This document shows, piece by piece, positions 31,360 to 44,043 of a DNA stretch of 64,000 bases. The stretch is from Kalaharituber pfeilii. Lineage: Eukaryota > Ascomycota > Pezizomycetes > Pezizales > Pezizaceae. The DNA lies in NCBI GenBank assembly GCA_015179045.1, contig WHUZ01000117.1, positions 62,001-126,000 on the forward strand. The letters are read 5' to 3'. Under the pieces are notes generated by a model. That model searched no databases. It was not told the origin of the DNA and was given only the letters and a program-made list of their open reading frames with translations. Made by a program: the position numbers and the translations under genes. Position 1 is the first letter of the stretch. Each line of letters begins with the position of its first letter.

Positions 31360-33934
31360 GATTGTTCACGCAGTGGCCGATTTTTCCTGGGGTCAACTGT
31401 GATTTCAGCTGGAACTCAGTTCACAAAACGTCATCACTCGTTTTCCGGAGAAGAGGGCTAGGGACCCCTATATGTGTGGATTACGGAGCCGGTGCGCATA
31501 TTCCTGTGTGTAGTGGGCACATATCTGGTGACCCACCATGGAAAGCAGCTGAACCTCATCCTGAATGCCATGATGGTCGACAGCGATTGGACTTCAGCTG
31601 AGAGTATGGCACCAGGTGATCACGTTGCAGCTTAATTCTGATTCAAAAGTCACCCCACGTTTTGTTCTTCGATCGCTTACTACAGTAGTACGTAACTTAC
31701 CTGCTGTGGCCCTCTTCTGTGTGGGCATGCGGTCGAGCAATTCAGCTGAACCTGCAGCCATGCGGGGTAATACGAGGAATTCTCAGATCCGCATAACGGA
31801 AGCTAACCCGCTTTGGAAATATTCCGTAGAACCTTGCTATACCTCAAATCTCACTGCCCCATCATCCCACTCACACTCAATTACCTCTTGCTATCACGAA
31901 AATCCACCAACTAACGAAACGAAATTTTTTCTTGCTATAACCAAATGGCGAATGAAATATAAGACTAATGGATGAATACCCAGTCGCACCTAGAAATCCC
32001 CTAAGTTACGATGTCAGTTTTGGTCCCAATATTCCCTGCGGAGTCTCAAAAGTATGTGTGCTCGGCTTTGTATTTCTGACCCATTGCTGCTGACATCATG
32101 ATTTGCATCAGCTCGCGCTTCGAACTAGCTAACAAGTTTTGCTGCTTGCGTGTCTTGTGTTGGTATGATTGCAGGCTTAGTACCTTATTCTAAGACATTG
32201 ACAAGCGGATGTAGAGGAGCATGGTATAAGGTCGATATAGAAATTCCTTCAATATGACAAAAGAATTAAGAGACCGAACCGCCTCTGCAGTTGTAATGCA
32301 AAGGCGGTTCTACCGGTGATTTGGTAGTTGGATGAGTATCTTGAATGTCCTCTGAGTTTTGCTTTTCTGATGCATTGCGGAACTCTCTGCAGCATCCTCA
32401 TCATGTAAGAGATATTGCATGGTACTTAATCAATACTTCACTGAGAACACTCGATTTTATGCTCTCTTTATTTTTAACTCCAGTTATTTCTGCAAGGGGA
32501 AATATCACGGAGTTAAATCTATAAAATCTGATCAGAGTTTAGCCTCTAAATTCAGCTGCGAAGCATATGACCAATTTTTCCAGCTATATTCTATAACGAA
32601 GCCTTGCTATCGCGGGGAAAAGTGCCATAGACTGTACTACAGTAAGATCGGTAAACCGTAGAGGTGCATGCAGGTATATGTCAGCAAACTGCAGATCCTC
32701 TGACCTTGCATTATAACAAACTGCAACCTCGCTGACGGGATGTGGAGATCTTTCCCTGCCATGGGCTGGTAGCATGTATCCGGAATTATGAGGCCCCCCC
32801 ACCCCCACCCCCAAAAAAGGAGATCTAGATCTACAAAGAGAGACACGAGAACCCGGAGGATCTCTAAATGGGAAAGCATAACGAGTAATGTGGCAAACTT
32901 ATGCAGATGAAGAGCAAGTGAGATCGTTGGAGGTTTTGGATTTTTCGTTGGGGGTGGCCATGGGCACGGAGATGGCACGCTTCTCCGATAATGTTTTTGA
33001 GGAATTATGGCCATACAAAATTTTTGGTCATATATTTGCATTGCACAAACTCCTCGAAATTGCATATTGTTGCATGGACCAGGGATTTAACAAGAGTAAG
33101 CCGGATAAAGAATTATAAGCTGAGAGACCTATCGAGAAGACGCTGTTGCCACAATTCTGTTTTGTCAAGGAACGTTGGAGAGAAGCAGAGCATTCCGTAG
33201 AGCAATTTTGAGGAGCAATTTTCAGGGGCCATTTAGTATGGGGAATTCCAAAGAAAATTTATGCCAAGAGATCATACACAAATGTCCCTTGTAACCAACG
33301 TTAATATTTTCGAGAAATATCAGATGCGAAAAGTAATCCTTTGATTGATCCGGCTTAAAAAGCGCATACAAAGGTGCTGTGGTGGTTGTTGAGATGAAGG
33401 CTCTCTCGGGTTATCTGCCTTGGTCGGGAACATGTGTCGTTCCTTGGCTTGTGATGAAATAAAGTACGGTATCCCTCCAAACGATGGAACAGTTCTGTTC
33501 TTTTTTTGTTTTTTTTAAATCCATAGGGAGTATTTGAACCTCAGACATGCCAGCCAAACTACTTAGTGTGAACGATCCCGGACCAAATAACAGTAATTGA
33601 AACAAGAGTCATCATAAATGTTGGACCTTTTTGCTAACCAAAGCGTCCTCCATGTTTTGAATGGAATCGATATTCGCCTACGGGGCTCATTCCCACCATA
33701 TTGGAAGCCCTGGGGAATTACTTTTGCATGATCTGGTGACTTGCGACGATTTTTGTATTAGGGTAACAAGATAAGGTTCTACATAAAGTTATATACCACC
33801 CGTTCTCCCAGTCCCAAAAAAAATCCAACCGCAACGAAAAATAGTGCCAGCATTTCCCATACCTTCATCCTTCTCGCGGACTGCAAGGGCCTCAAGTGAG
33901 AACATCTTATGCGACTCCTTCCCCTGTATCCCCC
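31360..33934. other. Long unassigned intergenic region
   Basis: No element with ends, no LINE tail and no convincing ORF. Short poly(T) at 33498-33515 lacks an adjacent hairpin. This is the longest repeat-free stretch and includes the upstream region of the oxidase gene. Confidence 0.4.
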
Positions 33935-34436
33935 TTATATCTTATCCATCGGAAGCACCTGACTGCTCCCCCGGTCGAAAAACTCAGCCCCTTTTTCACT
34001 CCCACCATCGCTCTCACTCTCAGTCTCACTACCACTCAAACTCCTCACAGAGACTGTCGTCGTCCTTGTCCCTTCCGATGCCGACTTTCCTTCTGATGCT
34101 GACGTCGTTGTGGTGATTCCCGACTCAACATCACTATCCGTACTCCCTCCCCGTTTTCCCCCGCCCTTGATTTTTATTCGTTTTCGTACGCGGGTTTCGT
34201 GCTCGGTTTGCACGACGCGAGGAATGCGAACCCGGGCTATGCGGAACCAGAAGAAAATGAGGAAGATAGCTAGGACGCCGGCGGGGATGAGGAGGCCGAG
34301 AAGCAGGGCTTGGCTCTGTGCGGGGAAGTCAAGGCGGGGGTTAGCAACTTTTGAAGCTCACCAGTTGATATTCGAGGAAGAAAGAACGAAAAAACTGTAC
34401 CGCTCCAGGACCGAGTGTAGCGACGGAACCAGTCAT
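33935..34436 (-). CDS. Small single-pass membrane protein, two exons
   Basis: Exon 1 34436-34362 and exon 2 34315-33935 are separated by a 46-bp intron (donor GTGAGC, CTAAC branch motif, acceptor CACAG), both in phase 0; product 151 residues. Residues 26-48 (SQALLLGLLIPAGVLAIFLI then FFW) form one clear membrane segment, followed at once by a basic cluster (RIARVRIPR and RVRKRIKIKGGGKRGG) and a long acidic, Ser/Thr-rich tail (SGSETESESDGGSEKGAEFF). By the positive-inside rule the C-terminal tail should be cytosolic. No family recognised. The splice restores a continuous frame through the membrane span, which supports the gene model. Confidence 0.68.
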
Positions 34437-35744
34437 TGTGAGAATTAGGGGGCGAACAACAATCTAACCGGATCCAAATACTGGAATAAAAATTCGAAAT
34501 CGCCGACAAAAATTTCCAAGAGAAATATAAAAAATGCGAACGCTTCTAACAAGAACAAAAGAAGTTTCCGAGTTTCCAGCACAGCGGTCTAGGATTGAGA
34601 AAAAAGATTGAGAAAAAAAAAAAACGTAGAGAAACGAAATCATCTTCCCCCCCGCATTGTTTATATGTTGTCTTCCGCAACAGTGGACAGCCGAACGTCG
34701 TGGCAGTTTTGCAGCTGTATGATGTGCGTTTCATTTTCTCCCCCATCTGGTCCCAAGAACGGACGCCAGTGGCCCGATTGTGGGACCATGTAGAGAACGT
34801 GCAGCAACGCCCCACTTGCGTGATGCAGGGGGTTGGCTCTGTGTTGTGTTTGGCGGGGTGCGCAGCGTTGCAGGATGCAGGGTGCGGCGACGGCCAATGC
34901 TTCGCAAAGCGGGCGTTAGAACGGGAGTGGCGTTTGGCCTGTCACGGCCCATCACATGGCAAACGTAAAACATTTGAGCTCGATTGTTTCGCCGGATTGA
35001 TAGGAATCTCTGCTATCGCGTGCTCCCGATTCGTTACTCCAGTATGTTGTTTCTGGTCGTTCTGGGTTTTGGTGTTCCCTGAAGCCTGCCGGAATTCCTC
35101 TTTTGGTATAGTGGTAATAAGGCCATGTAAAGTTTGTTATGGGCTGACCTTGCTCCTCCGGAGGTCACTCTACGGAGTAGTCACAAGCTGTGCAATAATT
35201 CTATCCTTATAGGTTTTTTTTTTACCTTGAAGTGCAAGAGATTACAGCTGCGAACGGATTGGCAAATTTGAGGACAGGATGCAACGAGTCACTGCTTATT
35301 ATCAACTCGGATATTTTACCTACTAATCTACAGTACTTAGGACGTGAGTACATAATTAAATTAGAAAACATTTTGATAATGCAGAATTCATGAGCCAGCG
35401 AACAAGCTGTCAATCTCTGTGCAAAGACAACATGAGCTCTCAAGCACCAAGAGAGAGCACTTGGTTTCAAAGAAACAGCAGTCAAGTCCCTCTGGCAAGC
35501 ACTAGGTAGCAGTCAGATGTCAGTATCTAACGAGCGAAAGCGTAAAGGTGGCTAAGACAGACCTTCAAGGTGCATAATTTTCCACTGCAAGAATGCACTA
35601 GCAGATATTACATATGTAAGCACAAATAGGCACAGATGATGCAACTGTATAGTTGATGAATTTGGATGTCCTCAATATATGGTATAGTTGTTATAAGCTA
35701 TTTTACTTCAGCAGTACTTGGAAATTTCTATATACACGTCCCCA
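34437..35744. other. Unassigned sequence
   Basis: A 205-codon open frame at 34595-35212 begins in a lysine run and has no domain, so it is not called. Nothing else recognised. Confidence 0.35.
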
Positions 35745-37260
35745 TTCCACCCCCTTCTAAAAACATGCTTCCAGAAACTTCCGGACGGTTCCTCTGGTTT
35801 CTGCATCAGGGAGTCTCCCCTATATCTCTCCACCCCTCCCCCCTCCCCTCTCCTCTCCTTCCTCCCCACCTTCGCACCCTCTGGATGAGACTACCTTCGC
35901 ATCCCGGAACGAAAGCGCGCGCTTCTAAAACTCCACCTCCACCTCTCCCCCCTCCCCTCTTCTCCACACCTTCGCAGCCCGGAACGAAAATTTTTACCGA
36001 CCCGGGTCGGTAAATCGCGCGGCGCGCTCCTAAAACCTGATCCCGGGAAAGAACCTTTCCAACTCATCCCACTCCTTCCCATTCTCCGCCGTCCTTTTCC
36101 AGTTCTTCTCCATGTCCCCCCATTCTCTGAAGCCTTCTGGACGAAACCTCCGCTGACTGCACTGGAAGGCTAGGTGCTCCCCCGTCTGGACCTCCCCGCA
36201 GCTGCACTTCTCCGATTCCGCCGCTCCTATCCTCTTCAACCACACCCCACATCTTCCTCTCTCCAGGCGCATGGCAGTGAAGTTGGACACCGCTGTCCTA
36301 TTCCACTCCATAACCTTCCCCTTTCCAGAGCCCTCCACTTCTCTCCTCTCCTTCCTCCACGCTTTTACCCTCTGGCGCACCCCACTTCCGGTGGCCACCT
36401 CCTTCCCCTGCATCACCGTCCCCTTCTTTGCCCACTCATCCGCCTTCTTATTTCCTGCGATTCCAATGTGAGCCTTGACCCACATCAGTTTCGCATCCCC
36501 TCCCTTCTTCTTCCTCCTCGCTACCGCATCCACCACCCTTCTCACATCCTCAATCTTCCCCTTTCCCTCCTTGCTTGCCGTCTGAATCGCCATGACAGCA
36601 GCTTCAGAATCTGAGCAAACCAGGACCGGTACCTCCTCCGACACATTCTCCAGCGCCCTTTTCACCCCCCTCACCTCCCCATCAAACACCGTCGCTGTTC
36701 TCCCTACTACCTCCGCCACCACCGCTGATCTCCCCCACACCCCAGCCCCTACCTTGCTGTCCTCGACCTTACTGCCGTCAGAGAAGAGAACCGCTCTCCC
36801 TCTTCCGTCCTCCTCAATCGAGGTCTCCCACTCCTCTCTCCTCTCCTTCTTTCGCCCCAGCCTCTCTGCACACTCTACTTCCACCTTCTCGCACTCTCCT
36901 CCCCACGAGATCTCTTCCTCCTCCTCCGAGAATCTTGCCCACTGGCCCTGCCAGCGGTCTAGCACCGCCTCGTACCCGTCTTCTTTCCCCAGTGCCCACT
37001 GCACCCCCAGTCCTTCCAACCTCTCGCCTCTTCCTCCCCTTCCTCATTCCCTGGTCTGAAGTCCATCGTGCATAGCTCAGCTAATTCCGATGGTGCTTCC
37101 ACCTCCCGGACAATCGCTCTTGCTTGCGCCCCATCCAAGACCGTCTCCACCTCCTCCACTCCACACACCGCATTTACCCCTTCTACCCCTACCCCCCTCC
37201 CCCCTCCGACCGTCAAAACATGCGAGACACGCCTCTCCTCAACCCAAATAACTTCCTTGG
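35745..37260 (-). pseudogene. LINE-B ORF2 end with RNase H domain, 3' UTR, tail missing
   Basis: 37019-36030 is open for 329 residues. The RNase H core has all four acidic residues: FSDGSKV (Asp81), FDGEVRGVKRA, VCSDSEAAVMA and GIAGNKKADEWAKK. It ends with a zinc-knuckle-like CSCGEVQTGEHLAFQC and WDELERFFPGIRF. The preceding coding part (RARAIVREVEAPSELAELCT etc.) is in another frame above 37010, so the copy is frameshifted. Downstream, 3' UTR sequence to about 35745 (CTCCCTGATGCAGAAACCAG to GGTTTCTGG-like) matches the longer LINE-B insertion at 43859-44043, which ties this RNase H to the LINE-B tail. The tail itself is absent here. Confidence 0.8.
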
Positions 37261-38372
37261 TCTGGCGGTTTACTGAGGAATACCAAACGCTGCTTGTATC
37301 GAAATATATGTTCCAAGATAATGGTCCCGGATATTTCCATCATGGCCGGCCCGAGAGGTTGATCAATGTCCACCGGTGACTGACTGATTGATAACTGGCC
37401 TGGGCCATAGAAATCTAGGCCGGCCGTGAGGCCCGCCCGCGCTGGTCTAGGCCGGTCTACGCCATTCAGGCTGCAGTGTGAGTTAAACTATACTGTAGCT
37501 ATAGATAGAACCTACTCTAACTTCTACGTATACCTCATTCTATAACGTTTGGGATTTTGCTTAAAGATTTTACACTGCCAGTATCGCTTTTCATTATCAT
37601 GCACACCTTCTCTATACTGTCAAATCCAACTTTGCTGCACCAGATTTTTTGTAACCTAAATTCCAGAAGACTCGATTTCTGCATCACATTTGACTGCAGG
37701 GAATCATCGATGCAAGATCAAAACTTGAACTGCACTATGGAGAGTGAAGAAAGATTACTGAAGGAATCATCATCTCCAGTACCGGTGGTTGGAATGTCTG
37801 TCTCCATGCAGCACTAATAAAAGAAATTAGTATACAGTCAAATGAGAGTCAAAAAGGATTAGTTACCTGAATACCTGCAAATAGCGCTGCTCAATAAAAA
37901 AGTGTAGATAGCTATCTTCGGATATAGAAAGGTTTATATTGAATACGGTCCAAGAAACCTGAAGTGGCCCCTGAATAGCCTCGTAACCAGCCCTTCTACC
38001 CCTGAATCGCTTGAACGGCCTGAATGACCTGGACGGCCTGGACGGGGGCCTCTGCGGTGGGGAACACTGGGTCCCCTCGTGCCGCTTAAATGGAAATGAG
38101 CAGAGATGTGAGATTATTGACAAGCTATGTACATGATTCCACTTGAGAAAGTACGTACATGGATGGAAGTACCTTTTTAAACCTCGGTGTCGTACTCTAG
38201 CCTTTGGGAATGTTGAGACAGTGATTTGATGAAGGTAGAGCATGTATCTCGCCTTTGTCGATGGCTGTGAATTGAACACAGTTTACAGTATCAACCCAGC
38301 CCGTACAACTACAACGTATGGTGAGCAAACAGGTTGAAGTGGAGGCCTATTTGTGCCTTGAACCTCCTTCTC
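37261..38372. other. Unassigned, with GGCC-rich islands
   Basis: 37395-37470 and 37985-38060 are rich in GGCCTG-type motifs like those at 58723-59482, but no ends or TSD were found. No gene recognised. Confidence 0.35.
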
Positions 38373-38386
38373 AGAGCCTTTAGAAC

Positions 38387-38430
38387 CCCATAGCCCACAG
38401 GGCGGCATGCGAGTAATGATATATAAAAAT
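38387..38430 (+). mobile_element. Ultra-short LINE-A tail insertion (44 bp), 14-bp TSD
   Basis: AGAGCCTTTAGAAC at 38373-38386 and 38431-38444. Insert: CCCATAGCCCACAGGGCGGC ATGCGAGTAATGATATAT and a few A. This is the smallest bounded insertion in the window. Confidence 0.92.
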
Positions 38431-38444
38431 AGAGCCTTTAGAAC

Positions 38445-39148
38445 GAGTGGCCCGGAAGTCGGGGACTCGGAGTGCTCAGTCCCAAGCGAAAAAGATTCAA
38501 AAAAAATTTTCCAGTGCCAAATAGCCCTGGCCACTCAATCTAAGTGGGGAGGATCCATTCCGCTGGGGTAATCATGATAGAAACTTCCGGAAGGAGCGGT
38601 GCGCAGCATGTACTACCAGCGGATGATGGTTTCATTACACGCATCTGATAGATATGCGGAGGAATTGCAAAGCACTGCATCTCTCACAAAATTCCGTACA
38701 AAGAAACCAGCATAGAGCATGCAGCGGAAAGAGTTCGAGTACATTGCATATAACGTAAAGAAATAAGAGGCGATCCCTCAAACCGCAAACTTCGGCAATA
38801 ATACCCGCAACGAACCCTTCCAAGCCCCCCTTCGGCTGTTTACCTAATCCCATTTTCCTTCTTCCAACACTTTATTGTAGTTGTCTGCGATGGTTTATGG
38901 GCAATTGCAAGTCGAACAAGCAATATATGTCCCCTGGGTGCATTGGGGGCTCGCTGACAACGTGCACGTGGGGGTAGGCGGCGGTGACTAACTGCTATAA
39001 CCGCGCTGGCGCTGGGCTCTCAAGGAAGTCACAGGTCACGTGGGTTATACGGTAAAGTGAATACTGGGAATGAGGGTAAGGCTGGAAGAAAGTGTGATTT
39101 AAAAATGGGTATTTGGTCAGTCAGCAGTATAAGAGGCGGTGATTCTGT
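38445..39148. other. Unassigned sequence
   Basis: No recognisable gene or bounded element. Confidence 0.35.
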
Positions 39149-39161
39149 ACAGCTCTTCGTT

Positions 39162-39474
39162 TTTTTTTTTGTTTTTTTTTTTAATATCATTTACTCGCGT
39201 GCCACCCTGTGGGCTATGGAGAGGTTAAATACATAGCAGAAAATAAAAGAAAAGAAAAAGAAAAGGAGATAATGGATGTCGGAAGTGTAGGATGAAAAAG
39301 GAAAGTAGAAACTGTTATGTCCCTGCCCATAATAACATGTCCACTAGCGGGTCTTCCCCCTCAACGTGCTTCCCCTTGGGTTCTCTTGTCTCCGCCTGTC
39401 CCCCCCGGCCACCTTTTTTTTTCCATACCCTACATCTGTCCCAGATGTGGGATGTCGTCTCTTCTTCTTCTCCG
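39162..39474 (-). mobile_element. 5'-truncated LINE-A insertion (313 bp), 13-bp TSD
   Basis: ACAGCTCTTCGTT at 39149-39161 and 39475-39487. Minus sense runs from the ORF2 end (TSHIWDRCRVWK-like at 39470-39430) through 3' UTR and hairpin to poly(T) at 39162-39182. Confidence 0.87.
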
Positions 39475-39718
39475 ACAGCTCTTCGTTCTCAACATTCAGT
39501 TCTTTCCTACACATCTATTCATTTCTTCTATTCAACATCATTCTTTATTCCTGTCTTCAGCTCTCCTTTACTTTTGCCTATTCTCTACATAGCTTGCCTT
39601 TATGTTCTTACCAATTATCTTCTACTAGATTTAATACATTCTTCAGCTGTTCTCGTCTTGCTTGTACATTTGCACCTACACATACACTCAGTACGACACC
39701 GCACAGTACAACTCGAAG

Positions 39719-40038
39719 TAGTGAGCGGCACGAGCCAAGATCATGCTTGTGTTTTTCTTGACAGCTCGCTAAAATGCTTAGCCAGTGCAAGGTTTCATAA
39801 ACTGTAAATACCTAATATAGTAAAAATTAGAGACTTGGAGCTCATTCTGACCTACCAACAACTTCGAAATGCACAATTTAGCTGATAGTAGTGAGAAAGA
39901 TGAAAATTTAGCTTAGTTTAGTTTAGTTTGTCAATATTATGTATATAATCAATCCAGGCTCGAGCCGAGCTCACTTACTCACGAGCTGGCTCGAGCTCAC
40001 CCTCCAGCTCGGCTCGAGCTAGCTCGTGCCGCTCACTA
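39719..40038. mobile_element. 320-bp hAT MITE, 8-bp TSD
   Basis: ACTCGAAG at 39711-39718 and 40039-40046. Both ends carry TAGTGAGCGGCACGAGC, and the left and right subterminal blocks match those of the larger hAT copies; the transposase is wholly deleted. Confidence 0.92.
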
Positions 40039-40143
40039 ACTCGAAGTATCCTCGAGGTGGAATGCCCAGTGACCTCCCAGCAGAGGACCCACGGCTGGTG
40101 AGCAAAGGTCGGCTGTACCCCCTGACCCGTTCATAACGTGATA

Positions 40144-40275
40144 TTAGGATTGCCAGTGGCATCTGCCGACGTTGGTACATGCGATAGCGTTCACTGTAAC
40201 GGGGCATGTCATGGCCGACGCAAAGCTCGGGAGGAGGAGACTAAGGAGGGCAGCTGACAGTGTATAGGAACGCAT
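40144..40275 (-). CDS. Possible small secreted peptide (43 residues)
   Basis: ATG at 40275 opens MRSYTLSAALLSLLLPSFAS, a textbook signal peptide with an Ala-Ser-Ala cleavage site, followed by 22 residues with three Cys (TCPVTVNAIACTNVGRCHW) and a stop. An upstream in-frame Met would add 21 residues but would bury the signal. The mature part is very short, so either this is the first exon of a longer gene, or a gene cut short, possibly linked to the hAT MITE that ends 105 bp downstream. No second exon was identified with confidence. Confidence 0.32.
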   Translation of the reverse strand: MRSYTLSAALLSLLLPSFASAMTCPVTVNAIACTNVGRCHWQS

Positions 40276-40339
40276 TCTGAAGGTAGTATGTGTGCGCACG
40301 CCTTGGGGGTACTGTACAGGGAAGTCGATCCGTATCACT

Positions 40340-41483
40340 AATCGAGTGAGAAGATGCTGGTCAACGTGGGTTCTGCAAATAAGGGACCTGAGATAGTCTT
40401 ACCTGAGAGGGGGGTGCTGAGGGTGGCTCTGCTTTGGAGGTTCAAGGGGTTAAGTGAGAACCTTCTGCTTGTATGGCAGGAGACATCCAGCAGGTGGGTC
40501 ATAGGCCTATTTATGTCCACCTTCAAAACATAGAACCTGCTCTCGCGCTCCATAGAACCGTGTTACTGCTCTACCAAAATAGCCTACAAAATAATTCCTG
40601 TTATTTAACTTGTATGACAGTATCCAGGTTATCTGTACTACTTCACCAACACAGGAGTGAATGTCAAGTTCATTCGTGGGCTCCTTCTTGCGCGCCAATT
40701 GATCTCGAACAATGTAGGACATCGTCCTAATTACGAACCACATACAATACAATACCTCAGAGAAAAATATCGGCCATGTTGTCCAGGAGTTTTCAGGCCT
40801 CATCGAAATACAGGAAGATCATCGCCGATGCAATGATATTCACAGTAGATATATTGCATTAAACAATTCGGCGTTCAAGCGATACCGTGCCCTGAAGCCA
40901 TTTAAGACCATGTAGTTGAACTGCTTGGGCGGTGTAGGTCATATCTCAGGTTCTGTCTTATCTCCCTATCTGGCCCACGACTGGAATACATGTAGCAGTC
41001 ACCTGTAACCATCAACTACAGCTTGCTTTATCCCATGGCTACATTCAGACAACACGCGATCGGCACGCCTGTATGTCCCATTCAGGAGAGCTCATGTAAC
41101 ATTGTACCACCATGAGGTTGGGCCATGTCGGAAGACCCGGGTGATTAACACCGTTTAGACGAGGTTTGTGATACGCATTCACTTGATTGTACGACAGCGC
41201 CGGTATGCTGGTGCTGAATGGATGTCACGATGGTCCGGTAAACGTTTGTGTTGGATCATTTGCTTTTCTTTAAGATTCCAAATCCGCCTGTTCCATGTTA
41301 TCTTATGGGCACTTGGACGACTTATAATTGAGAAACTTTTCATAAGCACACATTTGAAGGGCAACAATCAAGGGTAGTATTATTGCAACTGTTGACGTAT
41401 AAAAAGGAATGCAATCGCAGCAGAAAGAAACCCTGTCTAGGACACAAGCTCTGCCAGCACGACGTCCATGTGCCTAGCGAGAC
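40340..41483. other. Unassigned sequence
   Basis: No bounded element or gene recognised. Confidence 0.35.
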
Positions 41484-42475
41484 ACTTGTGTTGAAAATGG
41501 TATAGTGCAACGTCCAGTCTTTCCACCACGTTCTGTTCTCCTTTCTATTAGTGAGCGGCACGAGCCGTCCCAGCTCGAGCTTAAGACAGCCAGGATCACG
41601 CTAGTGTTTCTCTTGACAGCCCGCTAAAATGCTCAGCCAGCACAGGGTTTCATAAACTGTAAATACCTAATAGGGTAATAAATTAGAGACTCGGAGACCT
41701 GCCAACAACTTCTATAAATGTCAAAAGTGGTTCAATCACATAGACCTATATCAAGTCTTTTATGTTTAATATCTCTCAAGGTCTTTAGGAGGTAAGTTGC
41801 ACATTTTAAGAGTGTATATTAGGCCTCTCTATTCTCTCTATTCTCTTGAAATTCTTTTCTCTTTACTACTACCCAATATCAAGACTTCGAAACTCATACT
41901 ACGCTTCGAGACCCTTAATCCTCATACTACACTTCAAGATTCTTCTTCCTTATACCATATTAGCAATTTATTAATATGACAACCAATTCTACATCAATCC
42001 GTGATGCCTTTCTTGCCAGCCTAGCTGGCCGATATTCTTCAGTAAAAGATCAGCATACTATTTTAAACTCTCATCATCATAGTTATCTGTATGAAAGATG
42101 TATGATTTTGTGACAAAAAATATCAGATAATGAGCATGAAATTTTATGTGTGCATTGTTCCAAGACTTGGCAAGTCAAAAGCTGTACAACAAGCACATCC
42201 ATGTTACTTCACCATTTTCAGAAGTCACATGCATCAGTTCCACTTTCGCATCAGCTAGTAACGCCACAGAATTAAAGCGATGAATACCATTTGACATGAT
42301 GGTTCCAACAAAGTGAGCTAAACCAGAGGGCTTTTCCAAAACATGTATCGTGAACTCCTTTGCCGATTTCTTATCTCAACAAATTCACTAATCAAACTAG
42401 CAGAAAAGGCATCATTTCTAGAGCTCCTCCAATATTGCAACCCCAAAGTTTAGAAAAGGCGAAGTTCTCAACAAG

Positions 42476-43728
42476 CGGAACCTCTCCGGACAGGCAGATT
42501 CTGCCTGCCGCTCCCGGACCTCATCAGACGATAACTTTACGCCATGACTCTGTGACACAGGTACCAACATTGTGGGGTAGGTATGATCAGTTGTTGGTAC
42601 AGGCATATGGCAAGGCAAGTTTTAAAGTGGACTAGTGACGTAAGTGAGTACCGTGCCCACTGGCTACCAAATGTCGGCCCATGCTGTGATCTACTAGTTT
42701 GAATGCATGATTACTCAATTAAGTAAAAAATGAAAAATGGAAAAATAGATCTGAATTAATGAGCAGATGAAGAAACAAAAATGAAATTTTGGGTTTCCTG
42801 TAGTACCTCACCCTGTCATATTACTTGCTCATCAGTTCCGGTCACTGCTGGTAGGCTTCGTCTTGCGCTGTCTCATGCTCGTAGGATGTTACATTTGGAG
42901 TACACTACTCCAGATGCACAAGAGCTTATTCATTTGCAGTGCAGAGCATTTTGAGGGTGTGCAATTGAAGTGCAGGTGTATGTAGTAAAAGGTTCAGGAT
43001 ATTCTGCAAAGCCTGACAATTTTGAAACTGCTGGATGAGCTACGCTGCTTTACAGGTTTGAATTCTTCGCTAGCAAGATTGGCATGACATTGCTCTGTTT
43101 AAATAATTTTGTTCCGCATACAAGCTACAATCCTATCGCAGAGACAAAAAAAAAATAGGTTACCTCACTACAATATGTGAAGTTGAGAATCCAGCTGGCC
43201 GTTTGGCCATGAGTCAATATTCAATGATCACAATCCGGCAGCTTGAGACATTGACGCTGTAGGTTCGGTTGATGTAGTTAATAGCCATCTAGGATGAATT
43301 AAAGTGATTGGAATTGGTGTCTGCAATTCAAACAATGGTCCAAGCTTGTTGTGACATGGAAGCGTGTATTGGTACAGTAAGTAATACTACTCATTACCAG
43401 CATTTGTTGCTGTAATAGCATGCGTTGGTTGAAAGGCTGTAGCTACATTGCTATTTACCAAGGCCCCCAAGAGAAACGCTGCTGTTTTCCCTACAAAACT
43501 GTCCTCTCAACAGAGAAGATACCCTGTTGCCACACCAGGTCACTGACCTCTCGCACGGACTATGCCCAGCCTCTATTTTGCATCACTAAATGCTGGTAAC
43601 AAGTATCAACATTTGATCTACCTACCCCACAATGTTGGTACCTGTGTCACAGTGTCATGGCGTAAAGTTTATCGTCTGATGAGGTCCGGGAGCGGCAGGC
43701 AGAATCTGCCTGTCCGGAGAGGTTCCGA
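42476..43728. mobile_element. Hairpin-tipped DNA element with long inverted repeats, 8-bp TSD
   Basis: TCAACAAG at 42468-42475 and 43729-43736. Inverted repeats of more than 100 bp start CGGAACCTCTCCGGACAGGC and contain a tip palindrome GGCAGATTCTGCC. The interior has no recognisable transposase; a decayed coding-like piece near 42850-43050 could not be assigned. Confidence 0.82.
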
Positions 43729-43855
43729 TCAACAAGCGCCGAAACGGAATGGAAGGTGAGACTATTGTGTGCTTGAAGTCCTGGCTGAATGTTGATGAGC
43801 TGAAGGAAGCAGTGGAGGAACTTGCAGCAGGGGTAAATGTAGAAGAAATACTGAA

Positions 43856-43858
<3 letters not shown>

Positions 43859-43887
<29 letters not shown>

Positions 43888-44043
43888 CACATAACCCCGC
43901 TTGCAGCGCCAAGCCATGGCAGGGTCCCTGGGCAAGCCCTCGAAGCCCGGAGACAGGCTTAACAAACAAAGAAATTTCTATCTACTTCTACCCCCTGATT
44001 CCAGAAACCTCCAGACGGACCTTCCGGTTTCTGCCTCAGGGAG
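43859..44043 (-). mobile_element. LINE-B 3'-end insertion (185 bp), 14-bp TSD
   Basis: GAAATACTGAATTT at 43845-43858 and 44044-44057. Carries tail, the TTAACAAACAAAGAAATTTC block and the CTCCCTGAGGCAGAAACCGG block of the LINE-B 3' UTR, which links the tail to the RNase H copy at 36 kb. Confidence 0.9.

Noticed and set aside
33490..33520. Possible LINE tail next to poly(T)
   Set aside because: No LINE-A or LINE-B hairpin follows and no TSD is present.
34595..35212. 205-codon open frame, plus strand
   Set aside because: Starts in a lysine-rich poly(A) run, has no domain and lies upstream of the oppositely oriented membrane-protein gene; composition is not convincing.
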